This document shows, one piece after another, positions 33,565-40,792 of a DNA stretch of 64,000 nt. Numbering within the stretch: position 1 is the stretch's first letter; each line of letters starts with the position of its first letter. Origin of the DNA: JAGWRI01 sp035700805 (lineage in GTDB: Bacteria; Gemmatimonadota; Gemmatimonadetes; Gemmatimonadales; Gemmatimonadaceae); contig DASSOG010000050.1 in NCBI GenBank assembly GCA_035700805.1, positions 1 through 64,000 on the forward strand, given 5' to 3'. The notes under the pieces were generated by a model. That model searched no databases. It was given only the letters and a program-made list of their open reading frames with translations, and had not been told where the DNA came from. The position numbers were made by a program, and so were the translations under genes.

Positions 33565-35613
33565 CTACCGTGAGTTCCCGGCGCGCCACACCAGCTCGTC
33601 GCGCCGCAGGTACGGGAAATCGCCCGCGGCATCGATCTCCACGCGCGTCACCGCGGGCCGGGCCGGCACGCGCACCGTGGCGCGCCGCTCTCCCGTCAGC
33701 CAGGCCTCCACCGGAATCGTCAGGCGCTGCGCGGATCCATCCGCGCGCGTCACCGTGAGCGGTACGGGCATGGGCGCCACGCCCCGGTCCTCGATGGTGA
33801 TCGCGGTCGAATCCCCCTGCGTGACCACGGCCGCCACGGCCTGCTGCAGCGGCCACGCATGATAGAACCAGCCCTGCCAGAACCAGTCCAGGTCCCGCCC
33901 GGCCGCCCGGGACATGAAATTGAAAAAGTCATATGGCTGCGGATGCCGCCCGATCCAGGCGCGGCCATATGCCACGTACGCCTGGTGGAACACGCTGTCC
34001 CCCAGCACGCCCCGCAGCGCCGTCAGCACCTGCGCGGTCTTGTCGTAGTACGTCACCAGGTACAGGTCCTGCGGGAACTCGTCGCCCGGGAGCATCAGCG
34101 GCGCGTCCTCGCCCACGCGCGCCCGCCGCAGGTACAGCGCCCGCTGTCCCGCCTCGGAATCGTTGGGGCGCCCGCCGGTGCGCGGTTCGCCGTAGAGCAG
34201 ACGCATCCCCTGCGCCACGTCGAATTGCGTGAACCCCTCGTCCATCCACGGATAGCGGGTCTCGCTGGACCCCACCTGCATCGGGAACCACATGTGTCCG
34301 GTCTCGTGCATCAGGTCGCCGGCCAGCGACAGCGTATCCGCCCACGGCTGCATGAGCGTCATCATGGGATACTCCATGCCGCCGCCGTCCAGCACGCCTT
34401 CCATGGACGTCATCTTCGGCCACGGATAGGGCCACAGGTACTGCGACATCTGCTCAATGGCGTCGCGCGTGAAGCGTGCCCCGCCCGCGCGCCAGGCCCG
34501 CGCCGAGTCCGTCAAGCGGAAGAAGCTGTTGATATCCACCGTGTCACGTCCACCGCCCACCAGCGCCCGCGTCGCGTCCCACGCGTACTCGTTGCTCGCT
34601 CCCCAGGCCACGTCGCGCACATTGGGGGCCACGAAATGCCACGTAGTGGTGGTCCCGTGCCGTGCGAACACCCGCCCGGGCGCGTCACCCGGCGTGTACA
34701 CGCGAATCACTCGGCCCGTGCGACGGGCAGTGGCCAGGGTGTCCCGCGCCGCCGGCGTCAACACCGCGGCGGCATTCTCCAGCGTCCCGGTGGCGTCCAC
34801 GGTCCAGCCATACGGCACGGTGAGCCGCACGTCGTAGTCCGCCGGGTCCATGTAGAACTCGGCTTCCAGCAGGTACGGGTCGGCCACCCAGCCATCTACG
34901 TCGTCATATACCGCCACCTGCGGATACCAGTAGCCCATGAAGTACACGTTCCCCTCGCGTCCCTCGCGGCCGTCGGCGGGCGCCGGGGCCGGCGAGTAGG
35001 ACCACGAGACGGCCAGCGACACGCTGTCGCCCGGCGCCATGGAATGCGGCAGCGCAATCCACATGACCGTGCCGTCCACCGCGTACTCCCCCGGCGCCGG
35101 CTTGCCCGGCGGCGGCGCCGTGATGGGCATGGCAGGATTGCGCCCCGCCTGCGCCCGGATCACCCGGCCGTCCACGGCCACCCGGCCCAGCGTCATGCCG
35201 CCCGTGATCGGCACGGCCTGCCGCCGAGGGGTGCCCTGGGCAAAGACGTTCTGGCGCAGGTACACCGCCAGCGTGGCCAGGGTGTCCGGCGAGCGATTCA
35301 CATACCAGACGGTCTCGTGCCCCGAGACGCGTCGAGCCGCGGGGTCCAGCGTGGCGGTGATCAGGTATCGCGGGTGCTGCACCCAGTAGCCTGGCCCCGG
35401 CACCCCGGTGCGGGTGCGGGTGCCACGGGCCACCGCCCGCGTAAAGGCCGCGGTCTCGTACACCGGGCCGGGGATGGGGCGCGCCCCCGCGGCCGTGGCG
35501 GCGGGATCCAGGGCCGGCGCCGGCCGAGTCTGCGCCTGCAGGGGGAGCGCCAGGGCGGCTGCCGCCAGGAACTGCGCCACCGGGCTCATGCGTCTCGCGC
35601 TGAAGCTCATCAC
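33565..35613 (-). CDS. M1 family zinc metallopeptidase, exported
   Basis: 682 aa. The signal peptide (FLAAAALALPLQAQ) leads into an N-terminal beta domain and a gluzincin domain with all M1 marks: exopeptidase motif GGMEYP at 411-416, H436-E437-x-x-H440 (HETGHMW) and third ligand E459 (WMDEGFTQF). The domain ends with a helical region and an Ig-like C-terminus. It resembles aminopeptidase N-type proteins from Gemmatimonadota and Bacteroidota. It is divergent from the fecR-like gene at 35690. Confidence 0.92.
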   Translation of the reverse strand: MMSFSARRMSPVAQFLAAAALALPLQAQTRPAPALDPAATAAGARPIPGPVYETAAFTRAVARGTRTRTGVPGPGYWVQHPRYLITATLDPAARRVSGHETVWYVNRSPDTLATLAVYLRQNVFAQGTPRRQAVPITGGMTLGRVAVDGRVIRAQAGRNPAMPITAPPPGKPAPGEYAVDGTVMWIALPHSMAPGDSVSLAVSWSYSPAPAPADGREGREGNVYFMGYWYPQVAVYDDVDGWVADPYLLEAEFYMDPADYDVRLTVPYGWTVDATGTLENAAAVLTPAARDTLATARRTGRVIRVYTPGDAPGRVFARHGTTTTWHFVAPNVRDVAWGASNEYAWDATRALVGGGRDTVDINSFFRLTDSARAWRAGGARFTRDAIEQMSQYLWPYPWPKMTSMEGVLDGGGMEYPMMTLMQPWADTLSLAGDLMHETGHMWFPMQVGSSETRYPWMDEGFTQFDVAQGMRLLYGEPRTGGRPNDSEAGQRALYLRRARVGEDAPLMLPGDEFPQDLYLVTYYDKTAQVLTALRGVLGDSVFHQAYVAYGRAWIGRHPQPYDFFNFMSRAAGRDLDWFWQGWFYHAWPLQQAVAAVVTQGDSTAITIEDRGVAPMPVPLTVTRADGSAQRLTIPVEAWLTGERRATVRVPARPAVTRVEIDAAGDFPYLRRDELVWRAGNSR

Positions 35614-35653
35614 GTCAGAAATCGGCCTCTTCCGTCATCGGGGTGCACTGGTC

Positions 35654-35659
35654 TATAGT
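35654..35659 (+). promoter_or_regulatory. Possible -10 element for the FecR-like gene
   Basis: TATAGT with TTCCGT 18 bases upstream as a weak -35, 30 bp before the start of the FecR-like gene. This is an isolated AT-rich word in a 76-bp divergent gap; only suggestive. Confidence 0.3.
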
Positions 35660-35689
35660 ATTGGCACTTCAATCAGGGCAGGAGGCCCC

Positions 35690-36922
35690 ATGCCGTCAAC
35701 CACACCCCCGCGTGGACCGGACTCGTCCGCTGGACCGCTGGCTACTGAAAGCGGCCTGGAACGGGCATTTCGAGCGCGATTCGACTCCACGTCTGCTGCG
35801 GCGCGACCGCACCTGGAAGGGGTGGAGGACGCCGCCCATCGCGTGGTCGAGGCGCTCTTCCTGCAGGCCTGGAATGAGCGCGCCAGGCTGGGCACGGCGG
35901 AGGCGCTGGACGCCTTCCTCAAGGAACAGCTTCCGCACGTGGCCGCGCGGGAAAAGGCGCGGCTGGCCACGGCGCATCACTTTGGCGCCTCCGACGCTCA
36001 TAAGGGAAGCAGTAAGGCGCCGCAGATCACGGTGGACCAGACCTGGGCGCGGCTGCAGCATCGCCTCCACCCCGACCGGGTCAAGGCAGCCGGCGCCGTC
36101 AAGGACGCCTCGCGTCATGAAGCGGCCTCTCGCGTGAAGGGGCTGGGCCGGAAGCGCAACTGGATCATCCCGGTGGTCATCGTGATCGCCGCGGTGATCG
36201 TGGCCTTCGGCATCACCAAGTACCTCAACCGGCTGGGGCGCGCGGGTGTGGTCCTGTCAGCCCTGCAGGCCGGCAGCACCAAGCCGACGCAGACGCAGGC
36301 CTCCCAGATTGCCAACGTCAACCTGTCGGACGGCAGCCACGTCAAGCTGGGGCCCGACTCCAAGCTGATCGTGGCTGACGGCTTCGACCCTGGCATGCGC
36401 GCCATCCAGCTCGAGGGCGTGGCCGCCATCACGGTCGCGCCGGGCCTGCCCAACCCTCTCGAAGTACACGCCCATGCGGCCATCGTCCGCGCGGCCTCCG
36501 GCATGCTGTTCGTGCGGACCTTTGCCGACTCCAGCCTGGTGATCGTGGCGCAGGGCGCCACGGACTCGGTCCGCGTGGGCAAGGACGCGCGGGCGCTGCA
36601 CGACGGCGTCGGGTTGTACATCGGGGCCGACGGCTCGTTGCGATTTGCCCAGGACGCGGAGCGCGCCGAGACGACCACGTGGAACTCGGATACGCTGACG
36701 GTGGCCGCGCGCCCCATGCGGCAGGTGCTGGCGGAACTCCGTGAGTGGTACGGCACCAAGATCGTGATCACCGACTCCACCCTGCTGAACCGGCAGGTGA
36801 GCTTCAGCGCCCCGCTCGGCTCCGCGGTGGACGCCATTGCCGCCATCGAAAAGGCCGGGAACGTGAAGTTCGGGTACGAAGGGGAGGCGATGGTCTTCCG
36901 GGACAACACGAAGAAGAAGTAA
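35690..36922 (+). CDS. FecR-like protein with DUF4974 (anti-sigma regulator type)
   Basis: 410 aa. An N-terminal cytoplasmic region of about 150 residues (DQTWARLQHRLHP near its end) precedes one membrane span (WIIPVVIVIAAVIVAFG). The FecR periplasmic domain follows (VNLSDGSHVKLGPDSKLIVA). The C-terminal DUF4974/secretin-TonB-type domain is MRQVLAELREWYGTKIVI then VSFSAPLGSAVDAIAAIEK. FecR proteins normally relay a signal from a TonB receptor to an ECF sigma factor, but neither is adjacent, so it is an orphan. GGAGG five bases upstream supports the start. Confidence 0.85.
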   Translation: MPSTTPPRGPDSSAGPLATESGLERAFRARFDSTSAAARPHLEGVEDAAHRVVEALFLQAWNERARLGTAEALDAFLKEQLPHVAAREKARLATAHHFGASDAHKGSSKAPQITVDQTWARLQHRLHPDRVKAAGAVKDASRHEAASRVKGLGRKRNWIIPVVIVIAAVIVAFGITKYLNRLGRAGVVLSALQAGSTKPTQTQASQIANVNLSDGSHVKLGPDSKLIVADGFDPGMRAIQLEGVAAITVAPGLPNPLEVHAHAAIVRAASGMLFVRTFADSSLVIVAQGATDSVRVGKDARALHDGVGLYIGADGSLRFAQDAERAETTTWNSDTLTVAARPMRQVLAELREWYGTKIVITDSTLLNRQVSFSAPLGSAVDAIAAIEKAGNVKFGYEGEAMVFRDNTKKK

Positions 36923-36964
36923 GCGGGGAGCACCCGGGGCCCTGCCCGCTGCCCGCACGTCACC

Positions 36965-36994
36965 GCATGGCCGCCGGATCTCCGGCGGCCATGC
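36965..36994 (+). terminator. Strong hairpin after the FecR-like gene
   Basis: Perfect 14-bp inverted repeat (GCATGGCCGCCGGA and its complement) with a 2-base spacer, 43 bp past the stop codon, then CTGGTTT. It would form a very stable stem but the U-tract is short, so an intrinsic terminator is likely rather than certain. Confidence 0.65.
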
Positions 36995-37088
36995 TGGTTT
37001 ATGACACCTCGTCGGCGCCGCCCCCGGATGGACAAGCGCGCCGGAATCAGGTACTGTCCTGACCTCCATTTTTCGACGGGGTTCACCA

Positions 37089-38204
37089 ATGAGCGGCGTA
37101 CGGGTACTGGTGGGAACGCACAAGGGCGCGTTCATCCTCACCTCAGATGGCGCGCGCAAGAAGTGGAAGGTGGATGGGCCGCACTTTGCGGGTTTTGACA
37201 TCTACCACGTGAAGGGATCTCCAGTGAATCCCGATCGTCTCTATGCCTCACAGGCCAGCGACTGGTTCGGCCAGCAGGTGCAGCGCTCGGACGACGGCGG
37301 CAGGACGTGGGACGTGGTGGGCAACGCGTTCACCTACGATGGCGTCCCCGGCACCCACCAGTGGTACGACGGCACGCCGCACCCGTGGGAGTTCAAGCGC
37401 GTGTGGCACTTTGAGCCCTCGCTGACGGAGGCGGACACGGTGTTCGCCGGCGTGGAGGACGCCGCGCTGTTCAAGTCCACGGACGGCGGCAAGAGCTGGC
37501 ACGAACTCTCGGGCCTGCGCGACCACCGGACCGGCCCGCGCTGGGCCCCCGGGGCCGGCGGCATGTGCCTGCACACCATCCTCATCGACCCCAAGAACCA
37601 TCAGCGAATGTTCATTGCCATCTCGGCGGCCGGCGCCTTCCGGACGGACGACGGCGGCAAGAGCTGGAAGCCGATCACCAGGGGGCTCGTCTCCAACTTC
37701 CTGCCGGAACCGGCCGCCGAGGTGGGCCACTGCGTGCACCGCATTGCCCTGCATCCCGCCCGGCCCGATACGCTGTTCATGCAGAAGCACTGGGACGTGA
37801 TGCGCACCGACAACGCGGGCGAGCAGTGGACCGAGGTCAGCGGCAACCTGCCCACGGACTTCGGCTTCGTGATCGATGTCCACGCGCACGAGCCCGAGAC
37901 CGTCTACGTGATCCCCATCAAGAGCGACTCCGAACACTACGTCCACGAGGGCAAGCTGCGCGTGTATCGCAGCCGCACCGGCGGCAATGAGTGGGAACCG
38001 CTCACCAAGGGGCTGCCCCAGGCCAACTGCTACGTGAACGTGCTGCGCGACGCCATGGCGGTGGATCAGCTGGATTCGTGCGGCATCTACTTTGGCACGT
38101 CGGGCGGACAGGTGTACGTCTCCCCGGACGGCGGCGACCACTGGAGCGCCATCGTGGAGAACCTGCCCAAGGTGCTCTCGGTGGAGGTGCAGACGCTGCA
38201 ATGA
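37089..38204 (+). CDS. BNR-repeat (sialidase-like propeller) protein, cytoplasmic
   Basis: 371 aa without a signal peptide. BNR/Asp-box blades repeat as SDDGGRTWDVVG, STDGGKSWHELS, TDDGGKSWKPIT, TDNAGEQWTEVS and SPDGGDHWSAIV. The N-terminus VRVLVGTHKGAFILTSD and the central GPRWAPGAGGMCLHTI are typical of WD40/YVTN/BNR-like proteins of about 370 residues, smaller than the VPS10-like protein at 17-20 kb. The protein has no evident enzyme site. Its ATGA overlap with a MoaD/ThiS gene is a recurring gene pair in bacteria as far as I recall, so the two probably act together. Confidence 0.83.
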   Translation: MSGVRVLVGTHKGAFILTSDGARKKWKVDGPHFAGFDIYHVKGSPVNPDRLYASQASDWFGQQVQRSDDGGRTWDVVGNAFTYDGVPGTHQWYDGTPHPWEFKRVWHFEPSLTEADTVFAGVEDAALFKSTDGGKSWHELSGLRDHRTGPRWAPGAGGMCLHTILIDPKNHQRMFIAISAAGAFRTDDGGKSWKPITRGLVSNFLPEPAAEVGHCVHRIALHPARPDTLFMQKHWDVMRTDNAGEQWTEVSGNLPTDFGFVIDVHAHEPETVYVIPIKSDSEHYVHEGKLRVYRSRTGGNEWEPLTKGLPQANCYVNVLRDAMAVDQLDSCGIYFGTSGGQVYVSPDGGDHWSAIVENLPKVLSVEVQTLQ

Positions 38205-38503
38205 TCCGCGTGGTGCTGCCGGCGTCGCTGCATCGGCTGGCCAAGATTGACGGGGGCGGCGAACTGACCTTCGACATCGCCGCCCCGGTCACCCAGCGCA
38301 CCGTGCTGGACGCGGTGGAAGCCCGCTACCCCGCGCTCCGTGGGGCGCTGCGGGATCAGGTCACCAAGGTGCGGCGGCCCTTCATCAGGTTCTACGCCTG
38401 CGAGGAAGACCTGTCGTTCGCGGCGCTCGACGATCCGCTGCCGGCGCCCGTGCTGGCCGGCCAGGAACCGTACCTGGTGGTCGGGGCAATCGCGGGCGGG
38501 TAG
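38201..38503 (+). CDS. MoaD/ThiS family ubiquitin-like sulfur-carrier protein
   Basis: 100 aa. The ubiquitin-like fold is indicated by MIRVVLPASLHRLAKI, then VTQRTVLDAVEARYPALRGA and the terminal diglycine VVGAIAGG, the site of adenylation and thiocarboxylation. Its ATG overlaps the TGA of the BNR gene. No MoaE, MoeB, ThiF or ThiG gene is adjacent, so a role as molybdopterin or thiamine carrier is not indicated by context. Length is slightly over the usual 80-90 because of an insert at FIRFYACEEDLSFAALDD. Confidence 0.85.
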   Translation: MIRVVLPASLHRLAKIDGGGELTFDIAAPVTQRTVLDAVEARYPALRGALRDQVTKVRRPFIRFYACEEDLSFAALDDPLPAPVLAGQEPYLVVGAIAGG

Positions 38504-38518
38504 CGAAAACCGCCGACC

Positions 38519-40414
38519 CTAGGCGATGGCCGCCAGCAGCGCGGACAGTTCGTCGGCGCTCTGGACGCGCTGCTCCGGTTCCTTGGCCAGCAGGCGAAGC
38601 ACCAGCGAGGAGAGGGCCGGCGGGAGCGCCGGATTGATCGCGATGGGTGGTTCCGGCTCCTCGTGCAGCATCTTGGCGATGAGCGACATCAGGGATCCCG
38701 GGGCGTGCGGCAGGCGCCCCGTGAGACACTCGTAGAGCACCACGCCGGCCGCGTACAGGTCGCTGCGCGCGTCCACGGACTCGGCCATCAACTGCTCCGG
38801 CGCCATGTACGCGGGGGTGCCCACCACCAGCCCGGCCTCGGTGCGCCCCGGCGCGCCGTGCGCCAGCCGCGCTACACCGAAATCCATCACCTTCAGCGCG
38901 CCCTCGGCGTCCAGCAGCAGGTTCTGCGGCTTGATGTCGCGATGGATGATGCCCTGCCGATGCGCCACCGCCAGCGCCTTCGCAAGCTGGACGGCGATGG
39001 CCAGGGCCGGCGTCACCTCCAGCCGCCCGCGGGTGTCCAGCAGGTCGCGGAGCGTGATCCCCTGCACGAATTCCATGGTCAGGTAATACGTGTCCTGGAA
39101 TTCCCCGAAATCGTGGATCCGCACGACGTTCGGGTGGGTGATGCGGCGCGCCAGGCGGATCTCGTCCTTGAACCGCTCCACGAGAACCGGGTCGGAGACA
39201 AATTCCGGACGGACCACCTTGAGCGCCATCTCCTCATCGAGGTCCACATCGCGCACGCGATAGACCGTGCCCATGCCCCCGCGTCCGACCACCTGCTCGA
39301 CGTCGAACCGGTTGGCGAACCGCTCGCCCCGGGTGAGGTTGTGGCTGTCCACCGGTTCCGCGTCGCCGGACGCGGCCGCGCGCGCGGCCGCGATCTCGCG
39401 CTGCAGGGCGTCGAGCTGGTCACGGAGCCGCTCTTCGCGCGCCCTCACCTGCACCGCCATGCCGTCAAAGACCCGCGCCAGGCGGCCCAGTGCGTCATCG
39501 CGCTGCGCGATGTCGGCCAGCGTGCCCGGGCGGTACGACCCCGACTCGACCGCGCTGGCCGCGCCGATTACGGCCTGCACCTTGGCCAGGTACTCGCGTT
39601 CGCCATCGCGCAGCCGCTTTTTCTCCAGGGAGGCGCCAATGCGCGCCCGCAGCAGCACGGCGTCAAATGGCTTGGGCAGGTAGTCCTCCGCGCCGGCCTC
39701 AATGCAACGGACAATGCTGGCCATGTCGTCCAGCGCGGAAATCATGATGACCGGGAGGTGCGCGGTGGTGTCGCCGGCCTTCAGGCGCTTGAGCACCTCG
39801 AATCCATCCAGCCCCGGCATCAGGACGTCGAGCAGCAGGAGGTCGAACGGCGCCGCCGCCACGCGGGCCAGCGCCTCCAGTCCGTCGGCGGCCTGCTCCA
39901 CGGCGTAGCCCTGCCGTTCCAGGCGCCGCCGGAGCACCTCGCGATTGTCCTCGTTGTCGTCCACGACGAGGATGCGCGCCGACGCCGCGGCGGTCGCGAC
40001 CGCCGGCTGCTCCGGCTTCCTCGCCGGCCCGGCCACCCCGGCATCCACCAGCCGTTCGGCCGCCACCAGGATCTTCCTCACATCGGCGGTGAATTGCTGG
40101 TCGGTGGTGGCCACCTGGAGCAGCGGCGTCATGGCCTCGACGATCTCGCGTTGTGGCCCGCGCAGGGCTTCGTACAGGGCCCGGAGGTCCGCCGGGGCGA
40201 TGGTGGTGCGCCCGGAGGATAATGATTCGTTAATTAGCTGCAGCACGCGCCGGGCCGCCTGGAGCGTCCCCTCCAGTGGACGGCGGCGTCCGTCGTCCGG
40301 GTCGTCGCCGGCATCCTCCAGCAGCATTTCCGCATACCCGACAATGTGGTTCACGGGCGTGCGCAGGTTGTGCCGCAGTTCGGCCACCTCACCCGTCGGG
40401 TATGCCTCGCTCAT
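38519..40414 (-). CDS. DHp-receiver-Ser/Thr protein kinase fusion
   Basis: 631 aa. A histidine-kinase-like H-box lies at residues 12-34 (LRHNLRTPVNHIVGYAEM, H15) and a single helical hairpin, but there is no ATP-binding HATPase domain. A receiver domain at 147-265 has D152/D153, phosphoacceptor D196 (LLLLDVLMP) and K248. A coiled segment at 255-350 (VRAREERLRDQLDALQ) leads to a Hanks kinase at 370-630: G-loop GRGGMGTVY, K399, HRDIKPQN with D493, and DFG at D511. Catalytic residues look intact. It is the last gene of the signalling operon and likely its output, phosphorylated by upstream kinases. Confidence 0.88.
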   Translation of the reverse strand: MSEAYPTGEVAELRHNLRTPVNHIVGYAEMLLEDAGDDPDDGRRRPLEGTLQAARRVLQLINESLSSGRTTIAPADLRALYEALRGPQREIVEAMTPLLQVATTDQQFTADVRKILVAAERLVDAGVAGPARKPEQPAVATAAASARILVVDDNEDNREVLRRRLERQGYAVEQAADGLEALARVAAAPFDLLLLDVLMPGLDGFEVLKRLKAGDTTAHLPVIMISALDDMASIVRCIEAGAEDYLPKPFDAVLLRARIGASLEKKRLRDGEREYLAKVQAVIGAASAVESGSYRPGTLADIAQRDDALGRLARVFDGMAVQVRAREERLRDQLDALQREIAAARAAASGDAEPVDSHNLTRGERFANRFDVEQVVGRGGMGTVYRVRDVDLDEEMALKVVRPEFVSDPVLVERFKDEIRLARRITHPNVVRIHDFGEFQDTYYLTMEFVQGITLRDLLDTRGRLEVTPALAIAVQLAKALAVAHRQGIIHRDIKPQNLLLDAEGALKVMDFGVARLAHGAPGRTEAGLVVGTPAYMAPEQLMAESVDARSDLYAAGVVLYECLTGRLPHAPGSLMSLIAKMLHEEPEPPIAINPALPPALSSLVLRLLAKEPEQRVQSADELSALLAAIA

Positions 40415-40782
40415 GGTGTCGTCCCGATCAGGGCGTGCATCTTGCCCAGCAGCCGCTCGAGGTCCACCGGCTTCGTATCGTAGTCGTTGCAGCCCGCCTC
40501 CAGCGCCTTCTCCCGGTCCCCCTGCATGGCATGCGCCGTGAGCGCGATGATCGGCACCGTGCGGCCACTGTCCGTGGCCCGGATCTGGCGCGTGGCTTCC
40601 CAGCCATCGATCTCCGGCAGGCTCATGTCCATGAGCACCAGGTCATACCCGCCGGCAATCGCCCTGGCCACACCCTCGGGGCCGTCCACGGCCAGGTCCA
40701 CCGTGAAGCCCTTGCGCAGGAGCCGCCGCGACAGCATGTCGCGATTCATCTCGTTGTCTTCCACCAGCAGGATGTGCGCCAT
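40411..40782 (-). CDS. Single-domain response regulator
   Basis: 123 aa receiver-only protein. The acidic pair is in LLVEDNEMNRDML, the phosphoacceptor Asp in DLVLMDMSLPEIDGW, the Thr in PIIALTAHAM and the Lys in DTKPVD. It lies ten bp after the histidine-kinase gene and overlaps the start of the kinase fusion (ATGA). The CheY-like/Spo0F-like form suggests it ferries a phosphoryl group between the histidine kinases and the DHp-receiver-kinase, which is inferred from gene order. Confidence 0.9.
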   Translation of the reverse strand: MAHILLVEDNEMNRDMLSRRLLRKGFTVDLAVDGPEGVARAIAGGYDLVLMDMSLPEIDGWEATRQIRATDSGRTVPIIALTAHAMQGDREKALEAGCNDYDTKPVDLERLLGKMHALIGTTP

Positions 40783-40792
40783 GTATCACCTC

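Noticed and set aside
38201..38503. Calling the MoaD-like gene moaD or thiS
   Set aside because: No molybdopterin or thiamine genes adjoin it and it is coupled to a BNR protein, so the specific symbol is not supported.
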